Part shown: in pieces, positions 23,701 through 35,389 of the stretch
How the letters are laid out: each line of letters starts with the position of its first letter
How positions within the stretch are numbered: the first letter of the stretch is position 1
From: Platerodrilus igneus
Lineage: Eukaryota; Arthropoda; Insecta; Coleoptera; Lycidae
Reading direction: 5' to 3'
Assembly: GCA_036346225.1 (NCBI GenBank)
Contig: JARFIW010000831.1
Span: 3,286,001-3,350,000, forward strand
DNA: 64,000 nt
Translations under genes and position numbers: made by a program
Notes under the pieces: generated by a model
Told to the model about the DNA's origin: nothing
The model's input: the letters and a program-made list of their open reading frames with translations, nothing else
The model's database searches: none

Positions 23701-24830
23701 GCAAGTGGGCTGGTTCCCCTATACTACTTCTATTTCTATGCATCACCTCATATAAGCCACTTTATTTTTGAACCTTTTCACATCCTTTTTTCCACTAAAT
23801 TCAGCCACGACTTTCATGAGCCACATCTTCTTATCGAACTATTCATTCGTTCTTTGTACACTTTCTTCACTAAACGTTTGTTACTTTTTCTTTCTACATA
23901 ACTAAACTATTTCAAAATCATTTTCATACTAATCTGTTGGTTTGATTTTTAAGCTACAGACCTTCATTATCCAATCATTGCTTACTATCTTCATCTTAGT
24001 CTCACCACACACATTTCTCAAAATTCCCATACTGATTGCATTTATTTGCCTCGTGTGCCGTTCATGACACACGTTCACACCTATGCAGCAACCTCGGAAT
24101 TAGCACAATCCTTTGCACTATCATTTTTGCTTCTTTCAACACAGCTTCATTTCTCGACTGCTTTACCTGAAACATTCACCCTCTTTTTAATCTCCTTATC
24201 CAATTTTTCAAACCTGCTAAAATGCCTTTCTTAGTTACACAAAATCAACTACTTTTTCACAATCTCACGCCGCTTATTCTAACTTGACCTTTAAGATAAC
24301 AGTTATTAAGAACAAGCACAATAGTTTTAGATATATTTATCGATATCCCTACTATAGTTAACGCCTGACCCATTCTATCTAACATACACGCTTCCATCAC
24401 GATACCTACATTCATTCGACCGTACAATCCTCTGGTTTCCACCAAATCATACTTTCTGACATGTTGCTTCGCTTTCGTAATTAGAATTAAGCAGACACCA
24501 TGACTTGATCTTGATTGCTCTTGGGTCACTAAAAAAATCTCCTTTTTCTTTAGTTTTACACACGTATAACATATCAATCTTTCTTTCACTCATTTCATAC
24601 AATAAATCACTTCCAATTTTATATACCCCTCTTATATTGCGTGTTGCATTCCACATGCATTTCAAGTCGTCAACGTGTAATAGACTCATATGTTCCGACC
24701 TCAGCTGGCACAATAGCTTTTCGTAAAACTGCTTTTGGTGAATACAGTTAGTAGGTATGAAGAATAACCACCTCCCGAATAATACGCTTCTCTCTTGCGG
24801 CATTCCCTGCTACCAACTAGGAAACTAGAG
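23690..24830 (-). pseudogene. APE-type LINE, internally deleted, second family
   Basis: Minus strand from about 24800: an endonuclease start reading NIRGVYKIGSDLLYEMSERKIDMLYVCKTKEKGD near 24640-24530 (the family pattern has -R-Y--G-L--L--EM--RKID-L---ET---G). It then jumps to RT-end sequence: VGISINISKTIVLVLN near 24340, a VYLRKAF-like block near 24230, and a C-terminal tail with INAISMGILRNVCG and IVSNDWIMK near 24050-23960. Sequence for the rest of the endonuclease and the RT catalytic core is missing. It differs from family A in all of these blocks. Stops and frameshifts throughout. Confidence 0.65.
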
Positions 24831-25430
24831 CGGATCGGTGTTAACTATTTTTGCAGGTATATCACCAGTATAACCAATATCTCGAACATGCTCCATTATT
24901 CCTAACAAAGCAGTACCCCTACTATAATAATTGTCTTGAAAGCCCTCATACCGTTCTCGTATCCTTCCACTAAGAGGTTAAAAAGTAAAGCACTTATGTA
25001 TCAGGATACTTAACTAAATCTCGCAAAAATTTTCTGAGAAAAGAATTGTTTTACAAGATAAGCAACATGCTAACAAGTGGCTGCTAGCTTTGCAAAAAAA
25101 AAATAATTTGATTGATTACTTTGCATCCTTCCATGATTTATTTCCGGTGCACTATACATTATTCCCAAAACTAAAGCAAAACAACCGAAAAAAGACAAAT
25201 TTCGTTCAAATTATGAGATAACGCCCAGCAATGATTCCATATTGAATAACAGACTGTACTCATATTATATTTAGGTTGTTAATGTAATGTGTAGTATGTT
25301 TTTGACGATTTTGAATCAGTAGAAAATCCTTCTTAACCCGTTTGTTTAGCTGTGATAATAAAGTGTAACGTCTTTATTTCAGCAAAAATATGTTTATATG
25401 CCTGTACATAAATATTTCTTCTTCTATACA
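24831..25430. other. Unannotated stretch
   Basis: Protein-like minus-strand patches near 24840-24980 may belong to the LINE above, but I cannot place them. The remainder is AT-rich. Confidence 0.3.
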
Positions 25431-25435
25431 CAAGC

Positions 25436-27610
25436 TTAAATCTCAAACACATTAACTTTATTTTCAAATACATACAAAAGAGTGAAAATCCCTTTGGATT
25501 TTACACCTGAGTATAGTAATTTACCAATAACTTGATCCAAATTTAAATATGTAACGTCCTCATTATCAGCAATAAAGTTGGTTTTGTCTGATCCTTGAGA
25601 TTTCAAGAACACTACTGACAAACACTTACTTTTTATTTGAAAAGCTTCCTTGAGAAATTGGAGCATATATGTGGTTCCTCTTGAACCATTGCGACCTCGC
25701 AAGCTGGGAACTTCTATAAGCAAAGACATACCAGACTATATTTCTCTTGGGTCATCAATAGGAGACGTTACCGTAAGCTGGAAGCTGGTTAGATTGTCTT
25801 CAGAGTCCGAATCTGAGTATACATCATTGTAATGAAGACGATGCGAAGGCCTCGTTGACATCTGTACCAAATAATCAACATCAGATTCATAGTCGTTAAT
25901 TTCTTTAATTGTAACTCTTGTCATCAAAAATTCTCCAAATGTCTTTCCAACTAGAATACTATTAGAATTATAGCCTCTGAAGTAACGATTTAATTGGATT
26001 TTTGAAATAGGTAAAACACTTTCTCAATAGTTATTTTGTAATATCTCATTTCTGATACCTCAGTTTTATCTTCATAGAAACTTGCTATTCCAGTAACTCT
26101 TTTATATACATGATCATCGGAGTCTCTCGCAGCACCGATGTAAATCTTTCGATTACCTTTCACTACCATCCAAACGTGTCGCTACCACTGTTGCACCGAT
26201 TCCATCAACAGCTCCCTTTCCATGGCTTCTTGCAAAGAAGTTCCATTCATGTGTTAGGCCGTAATCTTTTTCCAATTTGCACATTGCAGACACTGCGTAC
26301 TTACTTTTAAATGACCAGTACAGTTACCGCTAAATATTAGATGTTCACCAACCAAAGAAAAAAGTCTTAATGTTTTGGAAAATTTTGCTTAGGAAGGTAA
26401 ACATATCATATTTACTATGAGTCACATCACTGCTTACAACATATGATTTTTTTTCATTTTTAGACAACCAAACGCAACTTGTAAAAATACCGACTTGTTG
26501 GAGGCTTCGATGAACTGGTTGTATTTCATTTTGATATATCAGTGAATAATTTTCTGCAAAATCTATTTGAATTATCGCAAATCTATAAAAAATCTTTCTT
26601 TTGCTGATCCAAAATACAAGTTTCAAAGCAGATTTCTTGAATTTTTTTAACATGAGGGTGAATCTTAAAATGGGAAATCTTCGTATCAAGATGTTTGATT
26701 AGCTTCAGCCATGTTTCCTCTAATAATGATGAACTGAATTCCACCTTCACAAGTCCACTGTTTCCAAATCAGCTCTGGATCTAGTCTAAATCTACTGTTG
26801 ATTAGTGATCTTTCGGAATGAGCATGTTGGGTATTTCCCCCATGTGCAATCTTCATTACACAAAGCGCAACAAAGGTATTCTGGAAGTCCTTGTGGTTTT
26901 TCAGGAAAAAATCATTAGTTTTAGAAATACTATCGAGCAAAAAATTTATATTGCTATGATATTTACTCACACGATAATTATGAGGTATTTGAGGCAGTGG
27001 AAGATCATGAGGCGGATGGAGAGAAAAAAACACAGCTTTTTATGGGCATGTTTGGGTGTTTAAATTTAAATTTTTATAAAGCCTCTCTTATTGTGATCAC
27101 CATGTTTTGTTTCTGGATGTGTATTCTCTTTCCAGTTTCAGCGCATTTAACCGACTTATTGTTTTGTTTTCGTTTGGTCCTGCCTGCTTACAGAGTCGTT
27201 GGCATAAAAGTCTCTTATACACCGAATATGTTTTTCATGTAAAACCCTAGTTCCCCTACGAGAACGTTTTACCTCACAGTTACTAAAATTTAAGCCCATT
27301 TCTAAAGCCAGTTTTGTAACTAAAGCAACCTTACTAGTTGGACTGTCAGGCAAATTTCTTTTTATTGCTTTCCCAAAAGATTGTGGACATTTGTAGCTTC
27401 CTATAGGAAAAGTTTGTTTATTACCTTCAACGGGGTATTTAAGTTTATTGCGATGTTTCCTCACTCTTTCCAAAATCATATTTTGTCTTTCTGCAAGTAA
27501 TTTGTCATTTTCCTCTTCTTTAAGTTTTTCAATTCTCTTCTTCGTTTGTATCGTTCCCTTTCTTGTTGAAGGTGATGTTGCTTATTTTCTTTATCAGCCG
27601 TAAGCTTTTC
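25436..27610 (-). pseudogene. Unclassified transposase-like protein (DFAENY family), frameshifted
   Basis: Read on the minus strand, a nearly contiguous coding sequence of about 2.1 kb is broken by several frameshifts. In order: a strongly basic, charged N-terminal region (about 27600-27440); a segment with PQSFGKAIKRNLPDSPTSK and CIRDFYANDSVSRQ (27370-27190); a middle part; then IQIDFAENYSLIYQNE near 26570 and SYVVSSDVTHSKYD near 26440; a SKYAVSAMCKLEKDYG block near 26290; EWNFFARSHGKGAVDGIGATV near 26245-26190; an acidic Ser/Asp-rich segment (25820); and a C-terminus ending near 25436. Proteins with this block order are, to my knowledge, abundant but largely unnamed in invertebrate genomes and are suspected DDE-type transposases. 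I infer but cannot prove catalysis. No terminal repeats found. Confidence 0.55.
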
Positions 27611-28079
27611 ACTAAGAGTTTTCTTAAGCAGTTTCTTTCAACTGGTGCTATTCCCTAAAAACATGATATAAAACTTTTAACAACAGAAAGCACAGATGCA
27701 GTTCTTGTAGCACCCCTACCATATTTTCAATCTTAATTTTTAATACTAAAATCATTTGATTATCATTAAATTAATAATGGACCACAAGCTCATTTCCGTA
27801 GAACATTAAGTGAAGAGGTATCATGGTTTAGCTATTAAATAAACTTTTGTATGTTCTTGATAACGGGTTTTACAATGAATACATCCAGTAAAGTTGAACT
27901 GTCAGTAAACTAATTTTGGTAAGTAGTGAGTTGTGCTTTGGCGCGTAAGGACATCGCATCACATCGTTCTACGAGCTCTCCTCAACTGCAGCTTAGCTTA
28001 GGCTAAGATTACTGTACTTTTTAGTACAAATTTACAAGAATTATAACTTACGAGAATTAAACATTGCTCTTCTCAGGGC
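27611..28079. other. Unannotated stretch
   Basis: No supportable feature between the transposase-like relic and the next LINE. Confidence 0.35.
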
Positions 28080-28080
28080 G

Positions 28081-28305
28081 ATGGACGGGACGAACCCGAA
28101 GCGTGCTTCGATGACGTTTACGGACAGCGACATGGACGCAGAAACCAATACGCTACTAGAAGCACTAAATCACAGCACTACGACAAGAATCCGGACCACT
28201 AACAGACCACGACTTCCTGACTACCTTAATGACATCAACCAACAGAAAAGGAAGTTAGTCCGGAGATGGCGGATAACGAAGACCCAGCCATCAAAACACA
28301 ACTAA
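28081..28305 (+). pseudogene. LINE ORF2 linker segment
   Basis: A 74-codon frame ending shortly after RLPDYLNDINQQKRKLVRRW. This is the basic 'L---KR-LRR-W' segment that precedes RT in Jockey-type ORF2. A frameshift near 28275 moves translation to the frame of the RT entry below. The front end of the protein is absent. Confidence 0.65.
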
Positions 28306-29630
28306 ACGCAACACAAGCTGCACTGAAAACCCTACTGGACGAACACCATACCCAACAGTGGACGGAACATATCAACAATGTTCTCGAGACTGAGGGGAAC
28401 TTACGCCGACTCAACAGAGGACTTATAAAAAAACATCAACAATCCAACGCACCACTAGACGGACAAGACGGGAAAATATACAACGCCCGTGAAAAGGCAA
28501 ACATTTTCGCCACGACACTACAAGAAACATACTCACCGAACTCGACAACACACCATCAACATGAAACACACGTAAACAAAACCATGGACGAACTACTACA
28601 AATGCACCCAGAAGACCACATACCACTTATAACACCAAAAGATATCAAACAATCAATCCTCGGCAACAGAAACAGAAAAGCACCCGGAAAAGACAACATC
28701 ACGAACCAAGCACTCAAAAACATCACAAAATGCACACTGGCATACATCACGAGACTATTCAACGGTATACTCCTACAACGACATTATCCCACAGCATGGA
28801 AGACTGCAATCACAGTAATGATTTACAAGACAGGAAAAACAAGGACAAACCCGTTACACCACCGACCGATATCGCTCCTCAGTGCGTTATCAAAAATATT
28901 CGAACGACTACTACTACAGAAACTGAAACTGCACCTACGAGACCGACAAGAACAATTTGGCTTCAGAGAAGATCACTCGACCACACTACAAGTAATACAC
29001 GTCATAGACCACATCGCAGAGAACTACAACAAAGCTCACGTCACGACAGCAGTATCTCTGGACATACAAAACGCATTCGACAAGGTTTGGCACAGAGGAC
29101 TCCTGTACAAACTAGCGGCTATACACCAAGTACCATTACAATACATACAGATACTCGACAGCTACGTCACAGACCGAAAACTACAAGTACGAGTAGACGG
29201 ACAGCTATCGCACGAAATACCCATCACGGCTGGAGTTCCGCAAGGCGGATGTGTCTCAGCAGCACTGTTCAACGCCTACTTACAAGACATACCATGCAAC
29301 GATAACGTCAAATGCAGACTATTCGCCGACGACACCTTATTCATCACAACAGCACGCCATCCCAGACTAGCGGCACAAAGATTACAACGCCAACTGGACA
29401 CCCTACCCGACTGGTTGGGTCGACAAAACAGAAACCATACTTTTCTCATGACACAAGCTACACCGACACCCTCCGCCAACGTTTGGAGAGCAGCAACTTC
29501 CGTGGAAAAACACCATACGTTACCTCGGAGTGACCATCGACAGAAACCTCTGCTTCTACAAACACTTAGACGAGACGCTCAAAAAAGCAAGACAAACCAA
29601 AGGCCACTTACATCCGATGCTGACATTTAA
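28266..29630 (+). CDS. LINE reverse transcriptase (Jockey-like), partial
   Basis: A 454-codon frame containing a complete RT core: NRKAPGKDNI at residues 136-145, HHRPISLLSALSKIFE at 198-213, FGFREDHSTT at 231-240, motif A SLDIQNAFDKVWH at 264-276 (catalytic Asp), AGVPQGG at 322-328 (block B), and RLFADDTLFI at 351-360 (catalytic Asp pair). The first ATG is not a true start; the frame continues the upstream linker after a frameshift. After about residue 385 the frame leaves the LINE reading, and the real continuation lies in another frame (see the next entry). It would copy the LINE RNA by target-primed reverse transcription. RT itself looks intact, but the ORF as a whole is broken and lacks its endonuclease. 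Confidence 0.9.
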   Translation: MADNEDPAIKTQLNATQAALKTLLDEHHTQQWTEHINNVLETEGNLRRLNRGLIKKHQQSNAPLDGQDGKIYNAREKANIFATTLQETYSPNSTTHHQHETHVNKTMDELLQMHPEDHIPLITPKDIKQSILGNRNRKAPGKDNITNQALKNITKCTLAYITRLFNGILLQRHYPTAWKTAITVMIYKTGKTRTNPLHHRPISLLSALSKIFERLLLQKLKLHLRDRQEQFGFREDHSTTLQVIHVIDHIAENYNKAHVTTAVSLDIQNAFDKVWHRGLLYKLAAIHQVPLQYIQILDSYVTDRKLQVRVDGQLSHEIPITAGVPQGGCVSAALFNAYLQDIPCNDNVKCRLFADDTLFITTARHPRLAAQRLQRQLDTLPDWLGRQNRNHTFLMTQATPTPSANVWRAATSVEKHHTLPRSDHRQKPLLLQTLRRDAQKSKTNQRPLTSDADI

Positions 29631-29862
29631 CAACAAACTACTGACAGAAACACGGACCAGAATTTACAAAACGCACATAAGACCGATTATCACCTACAGA
29701 TCACAAGCATGGCTGACATACCTTTCAAAAACAAACTTACAACGTCTAGAAGCATTTCATTCAGAATATCATCCTTCGACTGATTACCGGTGCACGGTGG
29801 TTTGTCAGAAACGATACGATACGAAACGACTTAAACATTCCCGCAGTACACGAATACTGTAG
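29500..29862 (+). pseudogene. LINE ORF2 C-terminal part after frameshifts
   Basis: Continues the RT thumb: IRYLGVTIDRNLCF near 29513-29555, then HLDETLKKARQTKGHL, TRIYKTHIRPIITYRSQAW near 29660-29715, and LQRLEAFHSE near 29740. This is the usual Jockey thumb/C-terminal order (YLG, then a Y-SHIRP-I-Y---W block). At least two frame changes separate it from the RT core, and another break follows LEAFHSE. Confidence 0.8.
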
Positions 29863-30190
29863 AACAAACGCCACAAAAACATATCAAACAATAGGCGACT
29901 CACCACATCCATCCATACGAGACGTTGCACCGCTACGAGGCACGCGACAAACAATCAAAAAACGACCACGCCGACTACTAGATGTGTAACACAACATCAG
30001 ACAGAAGCACATCAGACCGGAACTAGTTGGCTAAATAAAAAAAACAACTAGGACACAACACGAGATCCAGACCACTAGGTGGAAAAACAGACACCTAGAA
30101 CACTCGCACGACAAACGATACAGACAAAACAGCAGAAACCACTAGGTTAACGCTGACTACTAGACGCACCCTGATAGGGCAGGATCAACC

Positions 30191-30829
30191 AGGATAAACT
30201 AATTTTATTATATCTTACCTTTAATGATCATACTAATGCAAAGTTTATACTTTCAACAATGAAACTGTACAAAAATCAAAAATGACAGCTGAGGGTCAAT
30301 ATTAAAGACAATGATGCCAAATTTGCTAATTACATTAAGGGTAGAGAAAAATTGATTCAGTAAAAAACAGTGAAATCATTAAAATATCTAAATAATTCTC
30401 TTTGATTATGAATTTTGAACCTTTTTCTGTAGTGATATTTAAGTAAATTTTGTTGAAAATTTTTTTAAATATTTTACCCTAAGGTACATTTTAAGATGGA
30501 ATGGCGTTGGACAGTTAAATTCAGTTCTTTCTTAGTTTTCATGTTGATACAACCACGTAAAGATAATGAATTATTCAACAGACGCAGCAATAGATCTTCG
30601 CTACGAGTTAATAGTATTACTCCGATTACATATAAGGTATCATATTTTTTCTATTATAAATGCTTCATTTACACGTCAGGTCATATCGAATAATACTTTT
30701 TTCAAACTTCAGCTGTATTCTGCGTACAATGCACGTAGTTATATGTTTATGTTGCCAAATTGCCACGTTAGACGCTTCACTCCGTTAATTTAGGATTGCG
30801 AGTTTTTTTTTTATTTTAGGTGAAAGTTT
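30191..30829. other. AT-rich unannotated stretch
   Basis: No supportable feature. The right part may belong to the leader of the next piggyBac relic. Confidence 0.35.
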
Positions 30830-32620
30830 TCACTTGCCGAAGCAACAGATATAATTACTAACGATGATATCGAAGGTGAAGTGTTCATAGATCCACGAAC
30901 TGCAAATGTAGACATTGACGAAGATTTAGGCGACGAAGACTGCGGCAGATTAGTTGATAATCTTACGTCTTGTCAGTGACTGACCAATGCGGAGATAAGA
31001 TTACCCAATAATGAAATAATGGGTGTCAATTACGCCGGAAATGATCTTCAACTCATACAAACCAAATCGGAAGTTTTGACTCAAACTTTAGAAGATACGA
31101 TAAAATGGATTACTGATAGGGATGAATTAAAAACTTTGAACTCCACCGGAGTGGGTAAGAGGAGCCGATTTCAACATTAAAAGGCATTTTAATTTCCAGT
31201 TTCCGATTATTTTAGACACAAAAACATATTCAACTTTTGGTAGACGAAACACAGCGAATATGCATTATTTCTAAACTGTACAGATCTCAAGATAACAGCA
31301 GATGAAATGAGACGTTTTATAGACAGTCATTTTGTATGTTAGTGTGTATAACAACTTACCCTTGAAATAATATTTTTGCGACTTCGGTGATGATATGAAG
31401 AATATCGCGATATCTCAGTCTATGAGCAGATATAGGTTTTTACAAATTTGTCGGTTCTTACATTGCTCTGATAATACCAAAATTGATCTGAAAGATAAAA
31501 CGTAAATAATCCACCCTCTAATGGAACTATTCAAGAAACGGTGTATAAAACATTATATTCCCGAAGATCACCTCGCATATGACGAAAGTATGGTTAATAT
31601 TTCGGGAAACGGCTGTAAACAATTTATTCGAGGCAAACCAATCAGATTTGGCTACAGAATGTGGTGCATGAATTCTAAATTAGAAATTTAGGTTGTGAAG
31701 GGTATGTACAACTTTTTAAATTAGCACAGAAAAGAAAAGAAGTTAGAGCTACGTCAAACCGACCTTTAAGGTCGAAAACAAAATGATGATGATCAATTCT
31801 AAAGACGGCCATTTAGTTAGGTTTGAGCTATATCAGGGTAAGGCTGTCAGCCCCATTTTAATTCTACCTGATAAGATTCCCGGAAAAAAAATATCAAATA
31901 TTTCTTTTGCATGGATAATCATGGATAATCTTTTTTCTGGATTAGCGCTATTTACGTTTCTCGGGTAAATAGGATATTCTGCTACAGTTACTATTAAAGA
32001 AGGCTGAGTATCAACGTAATTTTCTTTGAAATCAAAACAAACCTTTAAAACAATGAGCCGTGGCTATTTTGAAACATCTACCGAACGAAATGACGAGTTA
32101 CTGTTGTGCGATGGATGGTTAGTGCGGTAGTAACAATGACTTCTTCAACACATTGCATTCAAGAAATAATCCACGTGAAAAGGTTTCCACAACAACAAAG
32201 ACGGAATATTATGATCCAAGTACTAAATTAATTGCCAAATACAACACGTACATGTGGGAACAGATCAAATCAAGCAAAATCTAAGTGGCTATCGCACTGG
32301 AATTCGTGAAAAAGATGGTAATTAGCCCATAGTAACCTGAATATTTGATGTACCGCTTCAGAATACTTGGATATTATACAACAATAGGCTAAGGATAAAA
32401 ATATCACAACTGGAATTCAAAAGGGAAGCAGTTAATGTGTATTTAAAAAATACACAGTTGAGTCTAAATGAGCTGCGTTTGAAGCGTCACCAGAGGCAAT
32501 TAGGTTTGATCGAGCCTATCGTTTAGTGAAGTCGATGAAGAAAAAAAGGAGGTGTACACGTAAAACATGTAAATCTACTCCTAGAACAATCTATTCAAAA
32601 TGAAATGTAAATTGTTTTAC
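30830..32620 (+). pseudogene. piggyBac-type transposase, decayed (copy 1)
   Basis: Plus strand. An acidic N-terminal segment (IEGEVFIDPRTANVDIDEDLGDED) near 30870-30940; RFLQICRFLHCSDNTKIDLKDKT near 31437-31500; the first catalytic block LAYDESMVNISGNGCKQFIRGKPIRFGYRMW near 31570-31665 (Asp of YDESMV); a DGHLVRFELYQG segment near 31805; a DN-containing segment near 31920; an EYYDPSTKLIAKYNTYMW block near 32205; and a C-terminal Cys-rich tail (CTRKTCKSTPRT, C) near 32555. The block order is that of the DDE_Tnp_1_7 (piggyBac) family. Numerous stops and frameshifts. Terminal repeats and TTAA duplications not identified. Confidence 0.8.
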
Positions 32621-33459
32621 TATTTTTCATACGCGATAGTTTTTATATTTTAGTTTTTCTGACCATTATGTTTAGAATGATTTTTATGTATCAGTTTTTA
32701 GCCTTATCTTTATTATATATATATATTTGTTTTGAAGCCCGATGGTTATGTATTATAATAAAAACGTTTTGTGAATAACTTTTAACAATTTTGATCAACC
32801 AAAAAGGGTAGTTATCTGCAAAATCATAACATTTAGTCAAACAATATTTTGTTCAAGTACAGGTAATGCAAGCGCCTTATGGATACAGCAGATATCTCTT
32901 GAAATGTAGGTTCGACAAAACAAGTTTACATAAATAATTTTTCATCGCGTTCATCAGAATTTCTATTTCACAAAACAAGTGAAAAATTGTAATTCGGCGC
33001 TAAAGGTTTAAAATGCACAAAAAGTTGAAGTGAAAAATTAAAAATAAAAGAATTGACTCCGGAATCAATGGCAACATTTTTCATTAAAATAAAAAAAAAA
33101 CGTTCGGAATTTTTAGTATCTGTTGCGGTTTTCCACCATATTCAAACTTCCGGATATGAAAAAAAAATACGTTGCTTTCATTTTTCAAACAGAAATAATA
33201 GTATAAAGGTTGTTTAATTAATTAGATCTGATAACTAAGCAAAACCAATTTCCTACACAGCATTGATTAATAAAATAGAACGACATGAATAGGAAATTAC
33301 AATTGAATACACTGTAATAAGAATTCTACATATCGCATACCAGAAATAAACTTCTACGAATTGAAGATATGTAATTATTAATATTCATTCATGAATTTTG
33401 TTTATTTTTAACATGTGCCATTTGCAACATTTGCCAAAGATGAATTAAAAGAACACTGA
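32621..33459. other. AT-rich unannotated stretch
   Basis: No supportable feature; contains a short TA run near 32717. Confidence 0.4.
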
Positions 33460-34480
33460 ATTGTGCATTTTATGTGCATTAGATTCAATGACCGCCAAAG
33501 TGGTCAATATTTATATCCAAGAATCGATACAACGGTCCATTCGGGATCAGGAGAGGCCTAAAGAAGAATGTATGAAAAATACATCAGTATAACCTACAAT
33601 TAAAGTCTTAAACCAATTTTTAATATAAAATTCCATTGAATTAAACGAAGATTTAAGAAAAAATGCTATTTTCAGAAAGCTCGTGTTATTTGATATTAAA
33701 AATATATCACCAAGCATCCCCTCACCCAAAGATATAATAAATATAGTGAAAAACCTTTTACGAAAGAGCGTGAGACCCTACTACCAACTTAGAGCTATTA
33801 CATTCGAAGAGCAAATTTTGAATTTAGCAATAAAATTTATATAGCAAAAGTAAGCCTTGTTTTGAAAAATCCATTAAGTCCACTATCAGCAACTACATTT
33901 TTTAATCATCTATAATATATAGTTAAAGAAAATTCGGCGTTTCATGGCTTTCTTTATTGGAAAAGGTATGTTAATGGTGAACTTTTGGTTCAATTGTATG
34001 TATGGATGGGCAATTTGTAAAGCGAGCGCGTTACTTTAACCAAACGTTAGGTAATAAAAAAGAATTTATTACTTTCAGTCAATTAAATGAGCTTCTATCC
34101 GTAAACAGTTTAAGATAATTATAGAAGCTTTGGCAGTGTACATTTAATAACGTAGCTATTCCCATATGCTATTAAATTAGGATAAAGTGTTGAAATAGTA
34201 CAGCAACTAGAATATTTTTATTCAAGCAGAATAACGATCGGAACTTTACACCCCTCGTACTAAATTTAGAAAAATACAGCTAGATCTTGGTAAATAATCG
34301 GCTTAGAAAAGCTTATTTGTACACATTCACATGAGTTCAAAAATAAACCACTGAATCATAGACTTGGACGAACACACTCTACAATCCAAACAGTAATAAA
34401 ATTCGCCATAGAAATTAATGCGTTAAATATACATAGTTGGAAGAATTAACAGCTCACACGGATTCAAAGAATTTTCAACC
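33460..34480 (+). pseudogene. Penelope-like element RT fragment (copy 2), decayed
   Basis: The plus strand shows KLVLFDIKNISPSIPSP near 33678, matching Penelope-type motif A ('-SFDV-NLFPS-P'), followed by IINIVKNLL and YYQLRAITFEEQILNLAIKF near 33780-33840. Later patches (WKRYVNGELL near 33958; NHRLGRTHSTIQTVIKFAIEINALN near 34354-34428) could be from the RT end and the region near the GIY-YIG domain. Stops are common, and block B and the catalytic DD box are not recognisable. It differs in sequence from the Penelope-like copy at 51.9-55.3 kb, so it is another family or an older copy. Confidence 0.6.
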
Positions 34481-35389
34481 ATGGCAGATTACCCCGATAT
34501 TAATTAATTATGGTCATAAATAATGTGTCGCGAACGTAAATAAATTTTGCCGCTTTCAGTATTCAATTTAAAAATATGAGAACAAGATGACCGGGGACAC
34601 AACGGAACGACATTGAACTCGATCTTAACACTAGCTAGACGCACTACCCCGTGAGAACGAGAAATAGCATGCAATAAACTTGGGACGTGCTAACTTATAA
34701 AACTCCCGGATATTAGAAAGAGTGATTATTAGACACCTGTGTGCAACCTCTCAAAACTCGATCGGGATGCGAGCGACAGGTACGATAAGATACAGGACGG
34801 TATTTTAAATGTCGAGACTGTCAGTGATTGGACAGACCCTCGAACACAATTAACTTCAAATACCAGTGTGAAAGAGCTTTTATCAACCACAACAGGTTGG
34901 GATTTTACCTGTGAGTTTTGACCGTTCAATTGCATGCAGTATTGAAGAAATGTTACTAAAACAACTGTAAGTTAAATTAAATTATAACCAACACATGCTG
35001 TTTGTGTGTCTAAGAATTGAAATTTATTGTTAATATTCATACTTGTGTGGAAAGAACTATTAAACTGATTCGTGCTTCTATACATTTAGAGCGCATTGCA
35101 TCGAATCTGTCTATATAAAAGTTTGTCAGTTTAGGAGGAAGTTAGCCAGTAAAAATAACATTGATTAAATTGCGACGAAGTTGTGTTATTAATAATCTTA
35201 AGTTTCATAGCTAAACACGAATTTGGCCAAATTGGGTAGATTATAATTCTTGTTTGTTTTGTTGTTACTATTTACTGACTTGAAAGTCATGGTCGATAAT
35301 ATAGGTGAAGTTTACAAGGTGCGGAGTTGTTTTTATTTAAGTCTATAGTAGACTAGCAAAATGGTGTAAGAAAGGTGTAAATGAAAGGT
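34481..35389. other. Unannotated stretch
   Basis: A GC-richer island at about 34550-34930 has ~60-codon open frames on both strands; I cannot assign it. The rest shows nothing supportable. Confidence 0.3.

Larger units (their letters stand above)
28080..30190 (+). mobile_element. Jockey-like LINE, 5' truncated, best-preserved in window
   Basis: Begins inside ORF2, after the endonuclease, and runs through RT and the C-terminal region to about 30190. The plus strand is conspicuously A- and C-rich and T-poor from 28080 to about 30180, changing abruptly at both ends; this helps delimit the copy. Few disabling changes are present compared with the other LINEs, so it is probably the youngest LINE here. 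No clear poly(A) tail or target duplication found. Confidence 0.8.

Noticed and set aside
34729..34935. Short frames of 60-68 codons on both strands
   Set aside because: Neither frame resembles a known family and both overlap the same GC-richer patch; no basis to call a gene.
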